From Leptospira perolatii (GTDB taxonomy: Bacteria; Spirochaetota; Leptospiria; Leptospirales; Leptospiraceae), in assembly GCF_002811875.1 (NCBI RefSeq), contig NZ_NPDZ01000012.1, forward strand, positions 1-64,000: a DNA stretch of 64,000 nucleotides, written 5' to 3'. Both the position numbers and the translations under genes were made by a program. Below the pieces are notes generated by a model. The model was not told the origin of the DNA, searched no databases, and saw nothing but the letters and a program-made list of their open reading frames with translations. This document shows positions 25,619-33,940 of the stretch, piece after piece; position 1 is the stretch's first letter, and each line of letters opens with the position of its first letter.

Positions 25619-26026
25619 ATGAGCTTAAAAAAATATTCAGGCAGCTGTCACTGCGGTGCGATCAAGTTCGATGTGGAATTGGATGTAAGCCAGGGAACAG
25701 GACGATGCAACTGTTCTTTTTGTCGCAAGGTTCGAAATTGGTCTTCGATTGTGAAGCCCTCGGCATTTCGTTTAATCAGTGGAGAAGGAAATCTGGGTTC
25801 TTATCAATTCGCCACGAAGAGTGTCACTCATCATTTTTGCAAAACCTGCGGTGTTAGAACTCATTCAGAAGGCTATGTCGAAGCAATCGGTGGGGCGTAT
25901 GTAAGTATTGTTTTGGCTACCCTGGATAATATGGATGCACGGGAACTTGCTGAAGCTCCGGTTGTTTACATGGACGGATTAAATAATAACTGGCGTAACC
26001 AGCCGGCGGAAATCCAGCACCTATAA
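25619..26026 (+). CDS. GFA/CENP-V family zinc-binding protein
   Basis: 135 residues. The three zinc-binding cysteine groups of the GFA (glutathione-dependent formaldehyde-activating enzyme-like) fold are present: [10 protein letters not shown] near the N terminus, RCNCSFCRK, and [11 protein letters not shown]. Family members bind one or two Zn ions; few have proven glutathione-formaldehyde activity, so function is open. ATG 25619 is chosen because AAGGAAGG precedes it and the Cys motif begins 10 residues later. It appears to stand alone. Confidence 0.87.
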   Translation: MSLKKYSGSCHCGAIKFDVELDVSQGTGRCNCSFCRKVRNWSSIVKPSAFRLISGEGNLGSYQFATKSVTHHFCKTCGVRTHSEGYVEAIGGAYVSIVLATLDNMDARELAEAPVVYMDGLNNNWRNQPAEIQHL

Positions 26027-26182
26027 GTTTGCGGTCACTATTCCAGCTCGGGTTTTTGGGGCCCCACCTGATTTTGGAATAGGTGCTTGCAACTTGGTTC
26101 AGTTTTGCTAATATTCTTCATCGAATTTTTGTTTATTGAGACTTGATTCGGTTGTTTATCGATCAAGGCATCGGATTCGCTT

Positions 26183-27286
26183 ATGAATATCGCACGGAAT
26201 TTGATTTTATTTGTAATTCTTTTTCAGCTTGGTTGTCGGAAAACGACATATTCCTATTCTGTAAATATATCAGAATTTAGTAATAATCATGAATTGGAAT
26301 CAGTTGCAAACAGATTTACAAAAGGAGTGTTTTCCGAAAGCAAGGGGAGTGTTCGAACAAATGCTATTTTAGTAATTTACAAAGATAGAATTATCTTAGA
26401 AGTAAATGCAAGCGAGTTCAACTTTAATACCTTGCATCCGATCTGGTCCATCTCCAAATTCTTGTTAAACGGTGTGCTGGCAGAGGCAGTTGCCTCCCAA
26501 CGGGTTCGATTGAATTTTCCGGTGAGTTTTTATCTAAAACAAGCCGCAGATTCTTTGCCGAATCAGCTTTTAGTAAGCCACCTATTGTTTTTTTCTTCCG
26601 GTTTGGATTGGAAAGAAAGATACGAATGGGCGCCGATCCAGTCGGATATTCTGGAAGTTTTATATGGAAAAGCGAATAAAGATATGACTGAATATATTTC
26701 TCATGTCAAAGTTGCGAACCTTCCGGGGGAAAATATTTCCTATTCAAGCGGAGATTCCAATCTTTTATCTTCTTTGCTAGCAAGCGCAGTGGGGAAAGAC
26801 TACCCGACAAAGTTCTTTCGTTCTATGAATATCAGTTCTTTCATTTGGGAAACTGACGGGAGGGGAGTTCCGATCGCTTCTTCCTATGCCTTCTTGTCTC
26901 CAAGAGATCTTGCAAAAATCGGCCAATTCTATATTCGAGAAGGTTGGGGGAAGTCCTCTGGTCTCTTTCCAAAAAACTGGATCCAAGATACGTTTCGAAT
27001 TCAACCTGGAATAAAGCTCTCGTGGTTTTTACGTTGGATCGGATTTCCGTCGATGGGTGGGCATGTTTATTTGAATCGATTCGATCAAGATGAATCTAAG
27101 CTCTATTATTCCGGTCTTTCTCCCGAATCTTTTTTTGCCTCGGGACATTGGGGACAATATTTGGTAGTCGATCCGATCCGAAAACTAGTGGTAATCAGAT
27201 ACGGAAATGATAGAGGAGGAACTTTTCCTATGAAGGAATTTCTAAATCGTTTGGTTTCAGTAACAGATTCTTCAAGTTTCTTTTAA
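26183..27286 (+). CDS. Serine hydrolase, beta-lactamase class C-like, predicted lipoprotein
   Basis: 367 residues. The N terminus has a short hydrophobic segment ending in FQLGC, a plausible lipobox, so it is probably a periplasmic or outer-membrane lipoprotein. The active-site SxxK reads SISK (~residue 90), a second motif YSSGDSN takes the YxN position, and HWGQY near the C terminus takes the HxG/KTG position. These belong to PF00144 (penicillin-binding/esterase group, such as 6-aminohexanoate-dimer hydrolase), acting on amides or esters. The next gene, 22 bp later, encodes a small anchored protein that may be its partner. The substrate is unknown. Confidence 0.82.
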   Translation: MNIARNLILFVILFQLGCRKTTYSYSVNISEFSNNHELESVANRFTKGVFSESKGSVRTNAILVIYKDRIILEVNASEFNFNTLHPIWSISKFLLNGVLAEAVASQRVRLNFPVSFYLKQAADSLPNQLLVSHLLFFSSGLDWKERYEWAPIQSDILEVLYGKANKDMTEYISHVKVANLPGENISYSSGDSNLLSSLLASAVGKDYPTKFFRSMNISSFIWETDGRGVPIASSYAFLSPRDLAKIGQFYIREGWGKSSGLFPKNWIQDTFRIQPGIKLSWFLRWIGFPSMGGHVYLNRFDQDESKLYYSGLSPESFFASGHWGQYLVVDPIRKLVVIRYGNDRGGTFPMKEFLNRLVSVTDSSSFF

Positions 27287-27308
27287 GTATTTTTTCATCG
27301 AGCTAAGA

Positions 27309-27662
27309 ATGTTTTATAGAAAAAAAAGTTCAATATTGCTTCGCGTTTTTGCTTTGCTTAGCATTACTTCCTTAGTTTGCATCGCTTCTATTTATGGAAT
27401 TTTCCATTTTAGGATCATTCCGGATTCTTTAAGTAATCTGTATGTTTCATTTGCAGCAAAAGAAGGCTGCTCTTGTATCTTCGTAGTTAATGCTTCGGAA
27501 GCTTACTGTAAAGATTACGTCCACCAGGTTCTTTCTCCTGACCGTTGGATCCTTGAAGAAGACTCTCTCCAAGTAGAATTTGATTCGTACTTTTCAAAAA
27601 GAAAAGCAAAGGCTAGGTTTAGAAAATCACAAGGCTGCAGTTTAGAACAAAGCCCATTTTAA
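27309..27662 (+). CDS. Small membrane-anchored Cys-containing protein, partner of serine hydrolase
   Basis: 117 residues with one N-terminal transmembrane segment (about 10-32) and a short exported domain. From memory, the strings FAAKEGCSCIFVV and KARFRKSQGCSL resemble the N-terminal module found fused in front of PF00144 serine hydrolases in many Proteobacteria (a CS-x-FV block, then an R-x-GC block). Here the module is a separate gene immediately downstream of the hydrolase, 22 bp away. The assignment is a recollection, not a search result. The paired cysteines could form disulfides. Confidence 0.6.
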   Translation: MFYRKKSSILLRVFALLSITSLVCIASIYGIFHFRIIPDSLSNLYVSFAAKEGCSCIFVVNASEAYCKDYVHQVLSPDRWILEEDSLQVEFDSYFSKRKAKARFRKSQGCSLEQSPF

Positions 27663-27778
27663 AAAATCGGCCAAAAGCGACCGAATCTATCTTTTTCTCA
27701 TAGACATGACCTAGAAATTCTCTAGATATTTATAGGCAAAAAATTTCCTAATCTTTGACCGTAGCGGGAAGGTAGAAA

Positions 27779-30700
27779 TTGGAACTAGAAAAGGTACTGG
27801 CGCGTCTGGAAGAGTTGCAGGAGGAAATTGTCTCCTTAAAGAAGGAGGTCCTACAATTTCTTAAACAGGAAGAAAGCATCCAGGCCGAACCAAAAGCTAT
27901 ACAAACGACCTTAAAAGAAAAGGAACAAATTTGGACTGGTCCTGTTCAGAAAATTCGAGCAAAGGTCAAAGGTCCCGAGTGGGAATTTTTTCTGGGAGGG
28001 AATGTTTTAGGAAAGGCGGGTTTGGTCGCCATTTTATTGGCGAGCATATGGTTCATAAAATATGCATTCGACAATCGCTGGGTAAATGAATCCGGTAGGA
28101 TTTTGATCGGAATTGCGATCGGTAGTTTAATTTCTTTTTTTGGGCTCCAACTTTTTAAAAAGAGATATAGAGTTCTGCCTGAATCTGTGACGGGGACTGG
28201 TTTTTCAGTTCTTTATCTGAGCATTTTCGCAGCTTATTACTATTACGATCTATTTTCTCTTTCCGAGACATTTCTCTATCTTATCGTACTAAGTCTATTT
28301 TCTTCCGGTTTAGCCTACTGGATTCGAAAAGAGATATTATATGTTTTTGGATTATTGGGTTCTCTATTTTCTCCCGTTCTGATTTCACAGGGAGAGAATT
28401 CGTATAAGTTCCTCTTCTTGTATCTGCTATTCATCAACGTGGTTTTTTTTGCGATCGGTAGAAAGCTTCCGTGGAGAGTTTCTTCCTTTCTGCTACTACT
28501 TTCTAACTTTATTTTATACTCTTTTTGGGCTTTTGAAAATCTTCGCAAGAGTAGTTTTGAGATTCCATTCTTATTCATTGTTCTTACTTACTTTCTATTC
28601 ATATATCGTGATTTCTTTATATTCCCAAATCTGCAGGATCGTGTAGATCAATCCGGAGCGATTTTTCCAAGATTGAACTGGATTTTTCTACCGATTTTTA
28701 CTTTGGTAAATCATATTTCTTACGGTCTGATGGGGTATTTCCAAGTGGAAACTTTTCATCCTAACCTGACTCCGCACTTCTATCTGGTTACAGCCGCAGC
28801 CTTGGCTGTACTTCTGGACTTCTATAAAAATCGAGATCTTTCTGTTTCCTTTCCAGGGAAGAATGTTTTTGAATTAATGAGCCTTTATTTTTTGTGCGGC
28901 TTTACCTTGGCGGGGCTGACGGATTTTTCGGAAGGTTACTGGTTGACCCTTTCTTGGATTGCATCAGCCGGTGTAGTTTCTATTTTGAGCGCGCAGGTGC
29001 AACGCTTGCATGTAAAAATCCTTTCCGTCTTGTTATGGGTACTGGCTTTGTACCGGCTATACTTTGAGACTGAATTGGAAGATCTGGATCGTTTATTTTT
29101 GCTAAACGAGAGATTCAGTTTATACTTTTTTGCGTCTCTACTTCTTTTAGGTTCGTATTATATTCGAAAAAAGGAAACAACTTCGATGTTTGATATAGTG
29201 CTGGTTTATGTAGGAATATTTACTCTGATTCTGGGGACTTTAGTTGATGTCCGATATACTGTTAAGGACGAGCACTATCGAAATCTAAGTTATTCCTATG
29301 TTCTTGGCGTATATTCGTTCTGTTTTCTTTTTTCCGGATTCAAGTATTCGTTTAAGTCTTTTCGAGTTACAGGGATCGTGATCACTTCTGTTTTGGTTCT
29401 AAAGTTATATTTTTATGATATTTGGACCATGAGTTTGCTCGTTAGAATTATTGCGGGTTTTTCTCTCGGAGCCGCTCTCGTGCTGACCAGCCTCTTTTAT
29501 CAGAAATTCAGGGACAAGATATCTTTTTCTAGAAATATAGGATCTCCTTTATTGATCCTAGGATTCTCAGCTTATCTTTTCGGCTCCCCTTCTTTGTATG
29601 CAGAGGAGATTAATACCAAAGGATACAAATATTATAAGGATATCAAGACCGCGGAAATTAAGTCTCCGAAGGAAAAAACTGATTCAGACGGAATTTATTA
29701 TAGAAAGATCAAGTTGGATGAGGATATAGTGAGACATTCCGGAGTGAACGATCGGAGAGTCGTTTTGAACGGACGTGCAGTCCCATTTTTTTCGAGAGGA
29801 ACTGTGGAGGAGGTGAACCAAGGTGGAGAGGTCGGAGCGAAACTATTGTTCAAGAAAAAAAATCCTGCTAACCAATCATTCAATTACACTTATGTTCTAA
29901 AGTTACCGAATCTACCGCCTAAAACAAAATATACTGCTATTCTTGCGGAGGGCCTAGGCGAGTACGAGGTTAGAGGGCAGATTTCTCTAGGAAAGAGTCC
30001 TGAGCATTGGAGATATGATTCTACTTTCACGATTTATCGTTATTCAGGAAACGACGAACTGAATCAATCGAATCAAATTCGATTCGAAACCCAGGAAGAA
30101 ACTTACGTAAGAATTGAAGTGACTTCAGATCTAGATTTAAAGTTTTCTAAAGCGGTCTATTCGCCTATCTCCGAGAGAGTAGAATTCAAAAGGACGATAG
30201 AAAGAAGTGAAATAGAAACTGGTTATGATAGCGATACGAAATCTAGTATCTATTACTTTAGAAATCCGATGAAGGTTCCGATTCACAGAATGCTTCTTTT
30301 TATTAAAGAAGATAAATTCGAAAGGAAGGTAGAGGTTTCTTCCAAAAGCGATTCCAAAAAATTCGAATGGGTTGCTGAACAAATGATTTTTAGAAAAGGT
30401 AAAAACGATTCTAATGTAAATCTAGTTTTCTCTAATCCGTTATCCTCGGAGATTAAATTGGAAATCGCAGAAGGTGACGATTCTCCGTTAACCTTGGAAA
30501 AGATAGAGGTGTTTATTTTGCAGGAAGAAATCGTTTTTCCTTTGAAGCAGGAAGAATTAGAGTCTGCAAAAGATCTGAAAATCTTTTACGGAAATCCATA
30601 CGCATTTCCTCCTCAGTTCGATTTTGCTAGCACGCTTCCGGAAAATATTATCGAAAACAATGCTACTCTTGGCTCAGAGAAAGAGAACGAAAATTTTGGA

Positions 30701-30850
30701 TATTCCATAGGTGAGCCACCTGTGTCCACCTGGATCATACGCGTTTGCTTCTTCGCGGCTCTTGGAGTTTTAGCATGGTTTACATATCGCATTTTTGTAA
30801 AATTAAGAAACGAAGATTCTTCGCAAAAGATCGGGAGTCCGTTGGACTAG
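27779..30850 (+). CDS. Large polytopic membrane protein, DUF2339-like with a DUF3999-like C-terminal region
   Basis: 1023 residues. An N-terminal coiled coil (1-40, heptad leucines/glutamates) is followed by GGNVLGKAGLVAILLASIWF and some 18-20 membrane segments up to ~610, the pattern of DUF2339. Residues ~615-980 are a soluble, probably periplasmic beta-rich region whose early part (VVLNGRAVPF) resembles DUF3999, then a last transmembrane helix near 985-1005. DUF2339 and DUF3999 proteins are usually neighbouring genes; here they seem fused. The start is TTG with GGAAGG about 7 nt upstream. Function is unknown; an envelope role is inferred. Confidence 0.72.
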   Translation: MELEKVLARLEELQEEIVSLKKEVLQFLKQEESIQAEPKAIQTTLKEKEQIWTGPVQKIRAKVKGPEWEFFLGGNVLGKAGLVAILLASIWFIKYAFDNRWVNESGRILIGIAIGSLISFFGLQLFKKRYRVLPESVTGTGFSVLYLSIFAAYYYYDLFSLSETFLYLIVLSLFSSGLAYWIRKEILYVFGLLGSLFSPVLISQGENSYKFLFLYLLFINVVFFAIGRKLPWRVSSFLLLLSNFILYSFWAFENLRKSSFEIPFLFIVLTYFLFIYRDFFIFPNLQDRVDQSGAIFPRLNWIFLPIFTLVNHISYGLMGYFQVETFHPNLTPHFYLVTAAALAVLLDFYKNRDLSVSFPGKNVFELMSLYFLCGFTLAGLTDFSEGYWLTLSWIASAGVVSILSAQVQRLHVKILSVLLWVLALYRLYFETELEDLDRLFLLNERFSLYFFASLLLLGSYYIRKKETTSMFDIVLVYVGIFTLILGTLVDVRYTVKDEHYRNLSYSYVLGVYSFCFLFSGFKYSFKSFRVTGIVITSVLVLKLYFYDIWTMSLLVRIIAGFSLGAALVLTSLFYQKFRDKISFSRNIGSPLLILGFSAYLFGSPSLYAEEINTKGYKYYKDIKTAEIKSPKEKTDSDGIYYRKIKLDEDIVRHSGVNDRRVVLNGRAVPFFSRGTVEEVNQGGEVGAKLLFKKKNPANQSFNYTYVLKLPNLPPKTKYTAILAEGLGEYEVRGQISLGKSPEHWRYDSTFTIYRYSGNDELNQSNQIRFETQEETYVRIEVTSDLDLKFSKAVYSPISERVEFKRTIERSEIETGYDSDTKSSIYYFRNPMKVPIHRMLLFIKEDKFERKVEVSSKSDSKKFEWVAEQMIFRKGKNDSNVNLVFSNPLSSEIKLEIAEGDDSPLTLEKIEVFILQEEIVFPLKQEELESAKDLKIFYGNPYAFPPQFDFASTLPENIIENNATLGSEKENENFGYSIGEPPVSTWIIRVCFFAALGVLAWFTYRIFVKLRNEDSSQKIGSPLD

Positions 30851-30973
30851 TATAGATTTTCTTGCAGTCGTTGCGTTAGGGATAGGAAGGGCGTGAAACG
30901 TCTTTATTTTTGAGTGAAATCCTGGCCCTTTTTCCAAACCTGGCTTTATCCATCCAATCGCGTAGTTTCTGTC

Positions 30974-32467
30974 ATGATCAAAATTTCAAATCTTTATAAA
31001 TCCTATACTTCTAACGTGCTGTTCGACGACCTGAATCTCAGCGTAAATCGGGGGGAGAGGTTAGGATTAGTCGGAAGAAACGGACACGGAAAATCCACAA
31101 TTTTCCAAATGATCTTAGGTTCGGTAGAGCCCGACTCAGGTACGATTTCAGTTCCGAAAGGATATAAAATCGGACACCTGCAACAGCATTTGAAATTTTC
31201 TAAACCTACGGTTTTGGAGGAATGTTCTCTCGGACTTCCAGAAGGAGAAGAGTACGAGACTTGGCAGGTGGAAAAAGTGCTCTCCGGTTTGGGATTTTCC
31301 CAAGCCGATATGGAGAGAAATCCGAATGAATTTTCCGGCGGATATCAGATTCGAATGAATCTGGCAAAGCTTCTTGTTTCTGGCCCTGACATGCTGATGT
31401 TAGACGAGCCAAACAACTATTTGGATATCGTTACGATTCGGTGGTTGGAGGAATTCCTTCGAGAGTGGGAAGGAGAAATCATATTAGTAACTCATGATAG
31501 AAGTTTTATGGATAGCGTGGTGACTCACACTGCAGCAATTCATAGAACCAAAGCAATCAAAGTTCAAGGCGATACCGATAAGCTTTATAACCAGATCAAC
31601 CAAGCCGAAGAAATCTACGAAAGAACCAGATTAAACGAAGCGAAAAAGAGAAAACAAGAAGAGATCTTTATCGCTAAGTTCAAAGCGAAGGCAAGTTTTG
31701 CGAGCAGAACACAATCCAGGGTAAAGAAGCTCGAGAAGCAAGGTGAGATGAAAGCCCTGGAAACGATTCAAGATTTGGAGTTATACTTTAACTCAGCTCA
31801 GTTCTCCGCCAATCAGATGTTATCCGCCGAGAATCTTACTTTTTCCTATAATGGACAAGAGCCGTTTTTAATCCGGGACTTTTCACTGAGCGTGGGTAAA
31901 AGAGATCGGATTTGCATTATTGGAAAGAATGGAAAAGGAAAGTCTACTTTGCTAAAACTTTTAGCAGGTGAATTAGAGCCTAGCTCTGGAAGAGTGCAAA
32001 AGCATCCTGCTTTAAAAGAAGGTTACTTTGGCCAAACGAATAAGCTGAATTTGAACGAGAACTACACTGTTGTGGAAGAAATCATGAGCGCCGACAAGTC
32101 CTGTACGGAATGGTTAGCGAGGACGATTGCAGGTGGTCTGATGTTTTCGGACGACCAAGCTCTCAAGAAGATCAAAGTGCTTTCGGGTGGAGAAAAGAGC
32201 CGAGTTCTGCTCGGAAAGATTTTAGTGACTCCTTGTCATTTACTGTTTTTGGATGAACCGACGAACCACTTGGATATGCAATCCTGTGACTCTTTGATTG
32301 AAGCAATCGATGAATTTGATGGTTCAGTTATCATGGTAACGCACAATGAAATGCACTTGAGAGCCGTGGCCACCAAATTGATCATTTTTGATAACGATGC
32401 AATCCGGTTTTTTGATGGAACGTATGACGATTTCTTAAATGATATTGGTTGGTCCGACGAATTCTAA
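30974..32467 (+). CDS. ABC-F family ATPase (ribosome-associated, Uup/EttA/YbiT-like)
   Basis: 497 residues with two ABC cassettes and no membrane segments. Cassette 1 has Walker [10 protein letters not shown], signature FSGGYQIRM and Walker [13 protein letters not shown]. Cassette 2 has [17 protein letters not shown] and [12 protein letters not shown]. The linker between them is lysine/arginine-rich and helical ([11 protein letters not shown]), the P-site tRNA-interaction motif of ABC-F proteins. These act on translating ribosomes; some protect from antibiotics. ATG 30974 is chosen because the cassette begins there ([11 protein letters not shown]); an upstream GTG at 30914 adds 20 unrelated residues. 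No clear Shine-Dalgarno site is seen. Confidence 0.9.
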   Translation: MIKISNLYKSYTSNVLFDDLNLSVNRGERLGLVGRNGHGKSTIFQMILGSVEPDSGTISVPKGYKIGHLQQHLKFSKPTVLEECSLGLPEGEEYETWQVEKVLSGLGFSQADMERNPNEFSGGYQIRMNLAKLLVSGPDMLMLDEPNNYLDIVTIRWLEEFLREWEGEIILVTHDRSFMDSVVTHTAAIHRTKAIKVQGDTDKLYNQINQAEEIYERTRLNEAKKRKQEEIFIAKFKAKASFASRTQSRVKKLEKQGEMKALETIQDLELYFNSAQFSANQMLSAENLTFSYNGQEPFLIRDFSLSVGKRDRICIIGKNGKGKSTLLKLLAGELEPSSGRVQKHPALKEGYFGQTNKLNLNENYTVVEEIMSADKSCTEWLARTIAGGLMFSDDQALKKIKVLSGGEKSRVLLGKILVTPCHLLFLDEPTNHLDMQSCDSLIEAIDEFDGSVIMVTHNEMHLRAVATKLIIFDNDAIRFFDGTYDDFLNDIGWSDEF

Positions 32468-32469
32468 GT

Positions 32470-32769
32470 TTAAGATTCTATTAAGGTAAGCTGAATTGTA
32501 ACAGTATCTCCTGCTTCTATTTTTGCTTTTTTTCTTACTTCTGCCTTGATCGGTAATACGTAACTTCCAGTTTTTTTTTCAGGAAAAATGGAAGTCTTCC
32601 AAATTATATCTCCGATTTTTGCTTCTACACGGACCGAGCCCCATCCCTTTTTTGACCATTCTGTCCGCAATTTTATTTCTGGAGCAATCTTGGTGGGCAA
32701 GGTCACGAAATGCCACGCGGCCTCACCAGCAAAAAGCCATACCTTTTCCTTTATCTTAAAATCGCTCAT
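32470..32769 (-). CDS. DUF1905 domain protein
   Basis: 99 residues. The pattern WLFAGEAAWHFVTLP, then KGWGSVRVEAKIGDIIWKTS and GSYVLPIKAEVRKKAKI, is that of DUF1905, a small beta-barrel-like domain often fused to or next to YdeI/OmdA-type proteins. Function is unknown. AAAGG precedes the ATG. It is convergent with the ABC-F gene, with only 2 bp between stops. Confidence 0.82.
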   Translation of the reverse strand: MSDFKIKEKVWLFAGEAAWHFVTLPTKIAPEIKLRTEWSKKGWGSVRVEAKIGDIIWKTSIFPEKKTGSYVLPIKAEVRKKAKIEAGDTVTIQLTLIES

Positions 32770-32820
32770 CCAAAGACCTTTGCTAGGTAATTTTATAAAG
32801 GCAATGGATTGTCATAAAGC

Positions 32821-33231
32821 CTATTTTGTTCCGCCGTAGACCTCTTCGATTTTTCCTCCTGCCCATGCGCACGGTAAAGAAATGGCAATGATAGCAATCG
32901 AGTACCAAGGAGGTCCTGCTTCCCACATTGCGATTGCACCAGCGATACTGATTACTACTCCAATTCCTCCAAGTAGAAGCGCATGAAACATTGGTCGAGA
33001 TGGCGCGAGTCTAGCCGTGAAGTAACTTCCGATCACTCCGAATAATATTCTGTAAGCAGTGGACAGCACAAACAAAGGATCGGACATTCTCTCGCCAAAC
33101 GCTGGATAAATGCCGGCGCTATGTAGCAAAATATCCGTTCCCATTGAAAGAACGAATATCGCTACTAAGCCTGCAAGAATTGCTCCAGTACTCTGAAGCG
33201 TATTCTTCGATAGCAATGCCGATAGGTTCAT
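32821..33231 (-). CDS. Four-helix membrane protein of unknown function
   Basis: 136 residues with about four hydrophobic segments (roughly 13-35, 55-75, 82-103, 108-128). I do not recognise a family with confidence. Its ATG overlaps the stop of the SRPBCC gene (ATGA), so it belongs to that operon and is probably under the same operator at 33799-33820. Confidence 0.75.
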   Translation of the reverse strand: MNLSALLSKNTLQSTGAILAGLVAIFVLSMGTDILLHSAGIYPAFGERMSDPLFVLSTAYRILFGVIGSYFTARLAPSRPMFHALLLGGIGVVISIAGAIAMWEAGPPWYSIAIIAISLPCAWAGGKIEEVYGGTK

Positions 33232-33737
33232 CTTTCTCCCCCCATTTTCTCGGCTACCAAATGAGTCAGAAGTTTTGCCAATCGGTCATATCCCTGAGAA
33301 AGACCTTCTTCCATTGGAGATTGTACAACCTGATCACGAGCTTCTTGCGATTCGTAGAGAATCGTTAGAGTATAAAAAGTCTGATTGTTTTGTTCATCGA
33401 AGATCGAGGTAAGAAGAGATTCTCCGGAATACCAAGCTTTGTCGAAAGCTTCTGTACATACGAGACGTTCCGGAGCTTGCACCTCTCTGTATACTCCTCC
33501 TGCTCCCATTTCAGTTCCATCGTGTTCCGAACGCCAAACATAACGATAGGTGCCCCCGACTCTTAGATCGATTTGACAAACCGAAAGAGACCATCCGTCA
33601 GGTCCGTAAAACCAGCGTTTCAATAGTTCAGGTTTTGTAAAGCAGTCAAAAACCAAGTCTCTGGACGCGTTGAAGACTCGTGTAATCTCTAGTTCTCGCT
33701 CACCTTTAGCTACGACTTTCAAAGATTCCCGATTCAT
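33228..33737 (-). CDS. SRPBCC/AHSA1-like ligand-binding protein
   Basis: 169 residues of the activator-of-Hsp90-ATPase-homologue (COG3832) type: EITRVFNASRDLVFDCFTKP near the N terminus, LKRWFYGPDGWS, VGGTYRYVWR and GVYREVQAPERLV. The fold has a hydrophobic cavity; ligands are mostly unknown. AGGAGC lies upstream of ATG 33737. Genes of this type often sit in an operon behind an ArsR regulator. Here the operator-like palindrome is present upstream but the ArsR gene is not. Confidence 0.87.
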   Translation of the reverse strand: MNRESLKVVAKGERELEITRVFNASRDLVFDCFTKPELLKRWFYGPDGWSLSVCQIDLRVGGTYRYVWRSEHDGTEMGAGGVYREVQAPERLVCTEAFDKAWYSGESLLTSIFDEQNNQTFYTLTILYESQEARDQVVQSPMEEGLSQGYDRLAKLLTHLVAEKMGGER

Positions 33738-33798
33738 TGTTATGCTCCTCAGTGTTTATTTAGGCTCATCAAAGACGATAAATACATGATTCATTGAT

Positions 33799-33820
33799 TA
33801 TATAACCATATAGTTATATA
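33799..33820. promoter_or_regulatory. ArsR-type operator upstream of SRPBCC operon
   Basis: TATATAAC (33799-33806) and GTTATATA (33813-33820) are perfect arms around CATATA, 62 bp upstream of the SRPBCC start. AACCATATxGTT-type palindromes are usual for ArsR-family repressors of AHSA1 operons. No ArsR gene lies in the window. Confidence 0.6.
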
Positions 33821-33940
33821 AAAAGTAAAGCAAGCGTTTTTGCGCCCATTGTTAGAATTTTTATTTCTGGTGAAAGAGTTTTGGGACGAATAGCTGGACC
33901 GGTGGTGAAGCCTGGTCTTTTGGGTGACCCACGCGAGACA

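Noticed and set aside
26017..26087. Overlapping inverted repeats after the GFA gene (CTATTCCA/TGGAATAG; GCACCTAT/ATAGGTGC)
   Set aside because: Loops of 29 nt or more and no T-tract; competing pairings, not a convincing terminator.
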